Both the position numbers and the translations under genes were made by a program. Below, one piece after another: positions 28,560-36,947 of a DNA stretch of 39,228 nt. The notes below the pieces were generated by a model. That model searched no databases. It was not told the origin of the DNA and was given only the letters and a program-made list of their open reading frames with translations. Source of the DNA: Sulfuricurvum sp. (GTDB taxonomy: Bacteria > Campylobacterota > Campylobacteria > Campylobacterales > Sulfurimonadaceae); NCBI RefSeq assembly GCF_023250475.1, contig NZ_JAHFAQ010000004.1, positions 1 through 39,228 on the forward strand. The letters are read 5' to 3'. The first letter of the stretch is position 1; the number at the start of each line of letters is the position of its first letter.

Positions 28560-30371
28560 ATGTCCACTTTTGTACCGATTACCGTCGTCTCTCAAAATGT
28601 AGTACAAGATTTAAAAAAAGCTGCACTGGAACAGAGAGTTCCGGTTGATGCGCTGGATTTCGATTTATTCTCGTATGAAACCTATTTCAAAGAAACGACG
28701 GATGAAGAGTGGCAACGCCTTAGAGAGAGCGACCTCCTCTCTCAAACCACCGAAATAGAAGTACGCTCTCCCCATTTTCTCCTCCGCCAAGAGTATCAAA
28801 TCCATATCCGGTTGCAAAAACCCCACCCTTACCTCAATCTTAATTTTACGATTGCAACCGATAAAACCAAAAGCAAAGTGATTGTCATCATTGATCCAAC
28901 CTCAAAGATTCCCCTTAAAAAAGGGATTCAGGAGTGGATCAAAGAGGCTATTATCCGTAAAATGCTTCGACATGGTCTCCTTATCGGTCTTTATGATCAA
29001 GGGCTCGATCGTGAAATCAACCGCCTTATCATTAAAATACAGAAAGAGGGACCCCTCGCATTTTTGTATCGCTTAACGATCGGCGAATTTTTTCTCCCGA
29101 TTCTTCCGATCAATGACAAAGTGATCCTCCATTACAAAGAGGCAAACAAAACCAACAGTCTTATCGAAGGGGTCTCCCCCGGAGATTTGATTCTCGAATA
29201 TATTCTTCCGAAATACGGTCGTGACGGCCGTGCCTGTACCGGAGAGCATATAGCCGTTCCTGACCCGTCCACAAAATACGCAAACTACATTGTGATTGAT
29301 CCCGAAACCGTCCGAAGTGAACAAGATGAAGAGAGTATCCGCTTTTTTGCTTCCGTTTCAGGATTTGTTGAACGAAAACAAGGGATCATTTTTATTTCGC
29401 AAGAGCTTCAAATCGAATCGGCTAGTTTCAAAAAAACCGGTTCGATCGAAACCGGATTAGACAAAGATGTATCGCTGAAAATCAATAAAAAAATTTCCAG
29501 TGAAGATGCCGTCGGGATGGGAGTAAATATCGACGTTCTAAAGCTCGATGTAAGCGGAACCATTGGAAGTAACTCCAAAATCCAGGCATGTGAAGTCAAT
29601 ATCGGTGCACAAACGCATAAACGATCCCAGATCAATGTTTCAGAGATTGCAAATATTCATCTCCATCGCGGCAATCTTAAAGCCAAAGAGGCAAATATTA
29701 CCATTTTAGAAGCAGGGAAAGTGGAAGCCGATATCATCCGTATCCAGAAAATGATGGGAGGGGAGATTATCGCACGTGAAATTCACATCGATACCCTTTA
29801 TTCCAATGCCCGTGTAATTGCGCTTGAATCGATAACCATCCAAAATATTGAAGGGGATGGCAATAACCTGATTATTGATCCCCATGCCATTGAGAGTTAT
29901 CATGACAAAATTACAGAGTTAGAGATAACTATACGGGATAAAACGTCCCGTTTGCAGATAGAGAGTAAAGAGTTTATTGCTCGAAAACTCACACTTAAAG
30001 AAAAAAGTGCCCGTATCAAGGAAATCCAAGAACGGGTTCTGGTGAAACAAAAAAAAGGGGAACTCCCTTTAAAAGCCGATCTTGTCAGATTGCAACAATA
30101 CAAAGCTGAATCCGAATCTCTTCATGAATTTGCCGAGAAACTCAAAGAGGTAGAAACCGATATCCAACTTATCGGAGAAAAACTGGAGCAACTCTACGAA
30201 GCCGATCTTCACGCTATCATTACCCACTACGGAGTCTATAACGGACATAGCCGGATACTCTTTATAGACCCGAAAACTCATCAGGAGCATAGTATTTCTC
30301 CTGAAGGAAAAGTGACCAAAGTCCGGTTAAAAAAAGAGAATGATGAGAAGAAATTTCAATTGGAATCGTAA
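28560..30371 (+). CDS. FapA/DUF342 family protein
   Basis: Long right-handed beta-helix-like repeats (IGSNSKIQACEVNIGAQTHKRSQINVSEIANIHLHRGNLKAKEANITI) with C-terminal coiled coil. Confidence 0.8.
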   Translation: MSTFVPITVVSQNVVQDLKKAALEQRVPVDALDFDLFSYETYFKETTDEEWQRLRESDLLSQTTEIEVRSPHFLLRQEYQIHIRLQKPHPYLNLNFTIATDKTKSKVIVIIDPTSKIPLKKGIQEWIKEAIIRKMLRHGLLIGLYDQGLDREINRLIIKIQKEGPLAFLYRLTIGEFFLPILPINDKVILHYKEANKTNSLIEGVSPGDLILEYILPKYGRDGRACTGEHIAVPDPSTKYANYIVIDPETVRSEQDEESIRFFASVSGFVERKQGIIFISQELQIESASFKKTGSIETGLDKDVSLKINKKISSEDAVGMGVNIDVLKLDVSGTIGSNSKIQACEVNIGAQTHKRSQINVSEIANIHLHRGNLKAKEANITILEAGKVEADIIRIQKMMGGEIIAREIHIDTLYSNARVIALESITIQNIEGDGNNLIIDPHAIESYHDKITELEITIRDKTSRLQIESKEFIARKLTLKEKSARIKEIQERVLVKQKKGELPLKADLVRLQQYKAESESLHEFAEKLKEVETDIQLIGEKLEQLYEADLHAIITHYGVYNGHSRILFIDPKTHQEHSISPEGKVTKVRLKKENDEKKFQLES

Positions 30372-30536
30372 GCCATTCCTTTTGGATTGATCATTAATCA
30401 GACAAAACGATAAATATTAGTCATAAAATAAGATTAGATGATCAAAATTTAATCATTATTCCTTCCTCATTCCCACCTATTGCTTCTTATACTGTCACTG
30501 TTATTTAACCTAACTCTTTATTTCGCAGGAACCACG

Positions 30537-33032
30537 ATGCAACGCAACCACCTCATCAACTATATGTCCGATGTTCAAAATTTTGAAAAGAACATGAGTA
30601 CCCTATCGGGTAAGTGGGATTTACTTACTCTACTAGGCTCGATGTCCAATATCGGCATGGATACGAGTGAAACACGAAAAGCTTTTGAGGACTTGCTTGA
30701 TGAGCCTCTGTTGCGCCTTATTGAAGAGACCTTTAACAAAAGTCTCAATGAACTCGAGTCCAAAGCACAGACGGCAATCGATATCCTGATCCGCAACCTT
30801 TTCGAACGTACCGCCGATATCGGATTCCTCGCAACGGACGATGATATTCGCGATTATCTCCTCTTTTTACACTCTGCCGATATGTCGGCATCCGAAGAGA
30901 TGCGCGAAATCAAAATCAAGAAAAAAGAGGCTCTTACCGGACGTTTTAGAGAATATGTCGCTAAATACAGTGTTTATGAAAATATTATCCTTCTCGATAC
31001 CAAAGGAAAAGTGCTCGTACAGCTCGATAGTGCCAATCCGATCACCCACTCTAAAGATCCTCTGATTCAAGAGTCCCTGCATACGTATCAAGGATATGTC
31101 GAAACCTTTTCTTCCAGCGATCTGACGCACCAAAAACCTTCGCTCATCTACTCTTACCGTGTCAGCAACCCCGAAACCGAAGAGCCGTTGGGGGTACTGT
31201 GCCTTATTTTTCGGTTTGAAAATGAACTTCAAAGCATTTTTCGAAAACTGACCCGTGAAAATCCGTATATTGCACTGGAACTTCTCAGCCCCGACGGAGA
31301 CGTTATCGCTTCATCATCCGCACACCACGTGCCGGTAGGGTCCTATTTGTCTCCGCGCAATAATGCCGATCATCAAACCTACTATGCCGGATTCGAATAT
31401 CTTTACCAAGCGGTAAAAACGACTGGGTATCAAGGGTATAACGGGACGGGATGGATCGGACATGCGATGGTCCCTTTACATCTGGCATTTCGTTCCTCGT
31501 CACGCCCTTCGTTTCTTAAAAACGAGCTCTTTGATTCAGTCGCGAACGCCAAAGTCTACTATCCGCAAGAGCTCAAAGATATTTTGGAAAAAGCGAAAAA
31601 AATCCAAAGCGAACTCGATATTACCGTCTGGAACGGTAATGTCCAAATCGCCAATGCGATCGGTCACGAAAGCCCATTTACCAAAGCCCTCCTCTCTGAA
31701 ATATCGAAAACCGGAGAAGAGACCAAGAGGGTTTTTGATCATACCGTTGCCAATCTCAATTCGGCCATGATGGTGCAGTATCTTGAAGATTTAAAATTTC
31801 AATCCTCTCTTGCTATCGACATCATGGACCGTAACCTGTATGAACGGGCGAATGATTGCCGCTGGTGGGCTTTGACGACAACCTTTCGGGAGTGTTTATC
31901 CCATATCAATGTCAGCGAAGAGTATCGTGAAAAGATGAACTCCATATTGGGATACATCAACAACCTCTATACCGTTTACAGCGCTATGTTCATTTACGAT
32001 CGTGAGGGGACCATCGTATCGGTTTCGAATCCGTCCGATAATGGTATCATCGGAAAAAAAGTGGGATATTCATGGGCAATGGAGACCCTGGATCTCAAAA
32101 CGACTCAAGAGTATGTGGTATCGACATTCGAACCGAGTCCTTATTATTCCGGCCGTTCAACCTATGTCTATAATGCCTGTATCCGTAATTTTAACGAAGA
32201 AAATGTCGGCGGAATCGGGATTGTCTTTGATGCCGAGTCTCAGTTTGAAGCAATGCTGAACGATACGCTCCCGAAAGACGAACACCATGAGATCCCGGAG
32301 GGGATGTTTGCCCTTTTTATCGATCGCAGCGGCCGTGTCATCTCTACCACTACCGCTCTAATCCGTGTAGGAGATGTGCTTAATCTCCCGGTAAGTGTTT
32401 TGGAACTCACACCGGGGCAAAGCGATGCGCAAATCATCCCTTTCGGGGGGGTCTATTACGCACTCGGAGCAACCTGCTCCAACGGGTACCGCGAATACAA
32501 ACAAAGCGACGGGTACGACAATGACATTATTGCCCTCCTCTACCGTCCTATCGGAGAAGTTCAAGCGATTGAAGCTGAGACTCCGCTCCAACGGGTCTAT
32601 ACCTATCCAAAAGCGAACGGAACCGAAGAGACATCCGAAATTTCAACCTTTTTCGTCGGCGGATCGCTTTTTGCGGTCGAATCTAAAAATGTCGTCTGTT
32701 CACTCGCCCATCAAGAGCTTACCTCGATACTCCACGCAAGCGAATACAATCTGGGGGTCATCAGTTATGACAAACGGATGGTAAGTGTTATTTCCCTAGC
32801 CAAATTGCTCGGTATGGAGAAAAAATACGACAAAGAGAGCGATACCATCATCCTCGTCAAAGCGGTTATCGAAAAGCAGGTTGTCTATCTCGGATTTGCC
32901 GTCGATGCAATCTACAGCAGCCCAGAGATTCCGCTTCGCTCGATCAGTCAATACAGCAATGTCTTGAAAAATGAAAATTCATTGACCAAAGCCGTTATTA
33001 TCCCAGACAATGCCGAAGATTTCGGAAACTAA
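30537..33032 (+). CDS. Tandem Cache-like sensor protein with C-terminal CheW-like domain
   Basis: ATG 30537 preceded by GCAGGAACCACG (RBS); two homologous sensor modules; C-terminal ISTFFVGGSLFAVESKNVVCSLA...LGVISYDKRMVSVISLAKLLG...IILVKAVIEKQVVYLGFAVDAIYS is CheW-like. The track's TTG start at 30480 lacks an obvious RBS. Confidence 0.8.
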   Translation: MQRNHLINYMSDVQNFEKNMSTLSGKWDLLTLLGSMSNIGMDTSETRKAFEDLLDEPLLRLIEETFNKSLNELESKAQTAIDILIRNLFERTADIGFLATDDDIRDYLLFLHSADMSASEEMREIKIKKKEALTGRFREYVAKYSVYENIILLDTKGKVLVQLDSANPITHSKDPLIQESLHTYQGYVETFSSSDLTHQKPSLIYSYRVSNPETEEPLGVLCLIFRFENELQSIFRKLTRENPYIALELLSPDGDVIASSSAHHVPVGSYLSPRNNADHQTYYAGFEYLYQAVKTTGYQGYNGTGWIGHAMVPLHLAFRSSSRPSFLKNELFDSVANAKVYYPQELKDILEKAKKIQSELDITVWNGNVQIANAIGHESPFTKALLSEISKTGEETKRVFDHTVANLNSAMMVQYLEDLKFQSSLAIDIMDRNLYERANDCRWWALTTTFRECLSHINVSEEYREKMNSILGYINNLYTVYSAMFIYDREGTIVSVSNPSDNGIIGKKVGYSWAMETLDLKTTQEYVVSTFEPSPYYSGRSTYVYNACIRNFNEENVGGIGIVFDAESQFEAMLNDTLPKDEHHEIPEGMFALFIDRSGRVISTTTALIRVGDVLNLPVSVLELTPGQSDAQIIPFGGVYYALGATCSNGYREYKQSDGYDNDIIALLYRPIGEVQAIEAETPLQRVYTYPKANGTEETSEISTFFVGGSLFAVESKNVVCSLAHQELTSILHASEYNLGVISYDKRMVSVISLAKLLGMEKKYDKESDTIILVKAVIEKQVVYLGFAVDAIYSSPEIPLRSISQYSNVLKNENSLTKAVIIPDNAEDFGN

Positions 33033-33116
33033 ATGATCTCGATCCTCGACATACCCAAAATCTATGGACAGCTGATCCAGCCATACGCTCGCCCCTTGCA
33101 TAAAGTGATGGCATAA
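33033..33116 (+). CDS. Candidate 27-aa small ORF (MISILDIPKIYGQLIQPYARPLHKVMA)
   Basis: ATG directly follows the upstream TAA (TAAATG); GGAA at suitable spacing; in-frame TAA at 33114. Confidence 0.35.
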   Translation: MISILDIPKIYGQLIQPYARPLHKVMA

Positions 33117-33258
33117 CACTCTTTTCGGAGGCCTTCTTGCCTCCTATAGATCGCTTTATATCCTTCAAACTGCTCATAAATACGTTCATCCCACGGTAAT
33201 ATCCCATGTTGGTTATTTTTTAATCATATATAAATTACTTTTTGATCATATTGTTGAC

Positions 33259-33264
33259 TATAAT
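33259..33264 (+). promoter_or_regulatory. Candidate sigma70 -10 box (TATAAT) for narK
   Basis: Exact TATAAT in the AT-rich intergenic region, 35 nt upstream of ATG 33299. Confidence 0.4.
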
Positions 33265-33298
33265 TATTTCAGACAAAAAAATCTTAAAAGGAGACGCT

Positions 33299-34576
33299 AT
33301 GAAATTTGGCGCTTTAAAAAAAGAGGGACACTGGCCGACACTGCTCGCCGCATTCCTCTATTTTGACTTTAGTTTTATGATGTGGACGATGTTGGGGCCT
33401 CTTGCTACCGAGATCAACGAGTCTTTAACCTCTAGAGGCTTTGCGATGAATGACGATCAGACCGCTACTCTTTTGGCAGTTCCGGTACTCGCCGGAGCTA
33501 TATTACGTCTGGTATTGGGAATATTCGTCGATAAATTTGGTCCGAAAAAGACCGCTTTAGTTTCCCAAAGTATTGTTATCGCTACATTGTTTTATGGGTT
33601 CTTCGCGGCAGCGTCGATCACGTATGATCAGTTATTGTGGGTAGCATTAGGACTCGGATTCGCCGGTGCATCGTTTGCCGTAGCACTGCCTCAAGCAGGA
33701 CAATGGTATCCGCCTCGTCTGCAAGGGACAGTTTTAGGTATTGCGGGTGCCGGGAATATCGGTGTTGTTATCGACTTTTTGTTTGCCCCGAAGATAGCTG
33801 AAATTTGGGGATGGCCATCGGTATTTCTCGTCGGAGCCGTATTATCGTTTGTCGTTTTATTCGCCTATATGTTTCTGGCTAAAGATGCTCCCGCATCGGT
33901 CTATAAACCCAATCCAAAGAAGCTTGGGGATTACCTGAAACTGCTGCGCGATCGCGATACCTGGTGGTTTAATCTCTTTTACGCAGTGAGCTTCGGCGGA
34001 TTTATCGGCTTTGCCAATTACATGAAAGTCTATTTGATGAACACCTACCAAGCGGATATGTCAACGTTTGGGATTAACGTCATGGAGGAGGGAAACGTGA
34101 AAGTCATTGCAGGCTATTTCGGAGCACTGTGTATCTTTGCCGGTGCCTTGCTGCGTCCAGTCGGAGGAGCCATTGCCGATAAAATGGGGGGGATTAAATC
34201 ACTTTATGTGTTTTACGGTAGTATCATCGTTTTAGCACTGATCAGTGCGTTCGTCAGCTTGCCGTTTTGGGCAGCAATTCTTGTAATGTTTCTCATTATG
34301 GCGAATCTGGGAATGGCTAACGGCTCAGTATTTCAGCTCGTACCGCAGCGTTTCGGTAAAGATATCGGTGTTATGACGGGTCTGATCGGTATGGCCGGAG
34401 GTCTAGGCGGAACGGCTCTGATCAAAACTTTCGGTTGGTCACAAAGTGCATTTGATGGCTATGCTGCGGGATTTGTGATCTTTGCAGTGATGACGGTGAT
34501 CGCCCTATCGGGAATCAGTTTAGTCAAAACCCGTTGGCGTACGACATGGGGTGCGGTTTCGGGGGCACGGATATAA
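33299..34576 (+). CDS. narK: Nitrate/nitrite transporter, NarK/NasA-type MFS
   Basis: ATG 33299 after AAAAGGAGACGCT; 12 TM MFS with RLVLGIFVDKFGPKK, GFAGASFAVALPQAGQWYPPRLQGTVLGIAGAGNIG nitrate-signature-like, second-half ANLGMANGSVFQLVPQRF. Confidence 0.92.
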   Translation: MKFGALKKEGHWPTLLAAFLYFDFSFMMWTMLGPLATEINESLTSRGFAMNDDQTATLLAVPVLAGAILRLVLGIFVDKFGPKKTALVSQSIVIATLFYGFFAAASITYDQLLWVALGLGFAGASFAVALPQAGQWYPPRLQGTVLGIAGAGNIGVVIDFLFAPKIAEIWGWPSVFLVGAVLSFVVLFAYMFLAKDAPASVYKPNPKKLGDYLKLLRDRDTWWFNLFYAVSFGGFIGFANYMKVYLMNTYQADMSTFGINVMEEGNVKVIAGYFGALCIFAGALLRPVGGAIADKMGGIKSLYVFYGSIIVLALISAFVSLPFWAAILVMFLIMANLGMANGSVFQLVPQRFGKDIGVMTGLIGMAGGLGGTALIKTFGWSQSAFDGYAAGFVIFAVMTVIALSGISLVKTRWRTTWGAVSGARI

Positions 34577-34578
34577 TG

Positions 34579-34662
34579 CGTCATCCTGAACTTGATTCAG
34601 GATCTAAGATTGCGGATCAAGTCCGCAATGACAGAACTTTGCCTTCCTTCGCGGGAATGACG
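34579..34662. repeat. Composite palindromic intergenic repeat (REP/BIME- or MITE-like)
   Basis: CGTCAT(34579-34584)...ATGACG(34657-34662) ends; hairpins ATCCTGAA-CTTGA-TTCAGGAT (34583-34603) and ATTGCGGA-TCAAG-TCCGCAAT (34609-34629); third half-unit TTCGCGGGAATGACG. Confidence 0.75.
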
Positions 34663-34682
34663 ATGCTATAAAGGTTCATTCT

Positions 34683-36320
34683 ATGCTTAAAGTCCAATCT
34701 TCCGAATTCATCCTCCCCAAAGACACCACCACAGGTGATGACGCTTGTGCCTACAGCATTATTGACAATGCTCTTCTGGTGAGCGTGTTGTGCGATGGAG
34801 TCGGAAGTGCGGCACGCGGAGGGACTGCCTCACGCCAGTGCGTCAAATTTTTCATCGATCAGTTCAAAAACCGCCCAAAGGCTTGGGATATCCCCAAAAC
34901 GATGGAAGTATTTACCCGCCATATCAACAGCCTCCTCTTTAAAGAATCCATGACCCAATACGGAAAAATCGAGCTTCTCACGACATTATGTCTCGCAGTC
35001 ATCGAGGGTGAAACGCTCTACACTCTCAATCTCGGTGATTCTCGCATCTATATCCAAAAAAACAATGGGGAGCTTCGCCGTCTCAGCACCGATCATACCT
35101 TGGACGATAAATATATGTCCCATGTTTTAACTCTCGCGTGCGGACTGAATGAAAACATCGATCCCATTATCCTCACGACCCCTTTATCGGTAGGCGATAC
35201 TCTGATACTGTGCAGTGACGGAGTCTATACGCTGCTGGAGGAGTCTGAATTTAACGACATGATCAAAAAAAGACTAGGAGCGCGTACAATTATCCATTAC
35301 ACCGCCCAAAATTGTGAAGCGATCAATCGGGATGATATGAGTCTCCAAATTTTTTATATTGAATCGCTTGACCCGCTTTATGCGATTAAAAACACCCCCC
35401 TTCTGATACCCGAAACCCTGAGTGAAGGGGAAATCATCGATGGATATACCCTTGTATCTGCGATGATGGAACACAAACGGATTTGGAAAGTTGTCAAAGA
35501 TTCCGAATTCTGTGTCATGAAATTTCCCCTCAGCGACGATGAGGAATCGCTCGATGCCTTCGTCCGAGAAGCATGGTATGCTAAACAGATTACCCATAAA
35601 GCATTCGGGCATGCGTGGATTCCGAGCGGGCGCAGTATGCGTTATTATCTCATGGAATTGGTAGAGGGGATAAATCTGCGAGAGTATCTCAAAAATCGCC
35701 CTTTGTCCGTCGATAATGGCGTTGAACTCGGTAAATTTCTCCACCGAGCAGAAGCGCATCTGCTGCATCTCGGGCTCGTTCACGGCGATATCAAACCTGA
35801 GAATATCATCGTATACCAACGCGAGGGGGAAGCCGGAGTAGATTTTAAAATGGTCGATTTCGGCTCTATCGTCGAAATTTTTTCGCTCAATAATCGTGCC
35901 GGAACCCCTACTTATCTTGCACCGGAGCGTTTTAACGAAAGTGTTATCAATGAAGCTACGGAGATATTTTCCATAGGGGTGACCCTCTATTGGGCACTTA
36001 CCGCTCAATTTCCCTACGGTGAGATCGAACCGTTCCAAACCCCGACATTCAAGATACCAAAACGCCCCTCTAAGCTCAATAACACTATTCCCTTATGGCT
36101 CGATTCCGTGATTATGCGCTCCATTGCGGTTAATCCACAACTGCGCTATCGCCACTACTCAGAGCTTTTTTATGATCTTAAAGCACCCGAAAAAGTAAAA
36201 CCGTTTTTTTCAGGATCTACCCCTTTGATTGAACGCTCCCCGGTAACTTTTTATAAAATCGGATTTATAATTCTGTTATTATTAGAGATGATTACATTTT
36301 ATCTGTATGTTACCAAATAA
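34683..36320 (+). CDS. PP2C-type phosphatase / Ser-Thr kinase fusion with C-terminal TM anchor
   Basis: PP2C motifs CDGVGSAARGG, LNLGDSRIYI, LCSDGV, NRDDMS; kinase motifs VMKFP, HGDIKPENIIV, DFGS, APERF; C-terminal IGFIILLLLEMITFYLYV. Confidence 0.92.
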   Translation: MLKVQSSEFILPKDTTTGDDACAYSIIDNALLVSVLCDGVGSAARGGTASRQCVKFFIDQFKNRPKAWDIPKTMEVFTRHINSLLFKESMTQYGKIELLTTLCLAVIEGETLYTLNLGDSRIYIQKNNGELRRLSTDHTLDDKYMSHVLTLACGLNENIDPIILTTPLSVGDTLILCSDGVYTLLEESEFNDMIKKRLGARTIIHYTAQNCEAINRDDMSLQIFYIESLDPLYAIKNTPLLIPETLSEGEIIDGYTLVSAMMEHKRIWKVVKDSEFCVMKFPLSDDEESLDAFVREAWYAKQITHKAFGHAWIPSGRSMRYYLMELVEGINLREYLKNRPLSVDNGVELGKFLHRAEAHLLHLGLVHGDIKPENIIVYQREGEAGVDFKMVDFGSIVEIFSLNNRAGTPTYLAPERFNESVINEATEIFSIGVTLYWALTAQFPYGEIEPFQTPTFKIPKRPSKLNNTIPLWLDSVIMRSIAVNPQLRYRHYSELFYDLKAPEKVKPFFSGSTPLIERSPVTFYKIGFIILLLLEMITFYLYVTK

Positions 36321-36329
36321 AGGTTTTTA

Positions 36330-36755
36330 ATGCTCTCTTCCGCCTGCCAAGATACGATTCGAGCCGCCGTATGGCTCTCTACCCAACCAAAAGGAGAGTT
36401 TCATCGGATTCAAGAGATCAGTGAAGCGCTGGAACTGCCGTTTCATTTTATGGCAAAATCACTCCAAAAACTCGTTCGTGCCGGAATACTAATCTCGCAG
36501 CGCGGCGCGACTGGAGGCGTTTCCCTCTCCCGTGAAGCTTCCGACATTACCCTTTTCTCCATCATCGAAGCAGTTGATGGAACAACCTTTTTTGATGCGT
36601 GTGTGTTGGGAATCGGAGACTGCGAAGCCGAAAAGCCCTGTGCCCTCCACGCTCAATGGGATGTATGGCGTCAAGAGATGCTCGAAATGTACTCTGCCAT
36701 GCGGTTGAGTGAAATCACGGAAGATGTACTCCATAGAAAAATCAAACGTATTTAA
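36330..36755 (+). CDS. Rrf2-family transcriptional regulator with three-cysteine cluster motif
   Basis: Rrf2 HTH (IQEISEALELPFHFMAKSLQKLVRAGILISQRGATGGVSLSR) and C-x6-C-x5-C (CVLGIGDCEAEKPC). Confidence 0.92.
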   Translation: MLSSACQDTIRAAVWLSTQPKGEFHRIQEISEALELPFHFMAKSLQKLVRAGILISQRGATGGVSLSREASDITLFSIIEAVDGTTFFDACVLGIGDCEAEKPCALHAQWDVWRQEMLEMYSAMRLSEITEDVLHRKIKRI

Positions 36756-36947
36756 CACATTGCCATCCTCTCTATCTACTCGGTTAATGGAGCCATTACA
36801 CTTATCTCGATCAATAAGAATCTTATTTTGTATTATTAGCAATAAATTGATTAAAAAATAAACAAAAAATTGTTTTTATCTCTTCTGTTTTACACTATTA
36901 TTTTTTAAAGATAAAAAAGTCTGAATAAGTGACTTCAAGGAAACGAC

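Noticed and set aside
30480-30536. TTG start and TM-like N terminus for the CheW-sensor protein
   Set aside because: No ribosome site before it, while ATG 30537 has AGGAA at good spacing; kept only as an alternative within the finding.
33127-33144. Rho-independent terminator before narK
   Set aside because: The hairpin is real but is not followed by a T-tract (TATAGATCG), so terminator function is unsupported.
35274-36038. 254-aa minus-strand ORF antisense to the PP2C-kinase
   Set aside because: Shadow of a clearly coding strand; no recognisable domain or RBS.
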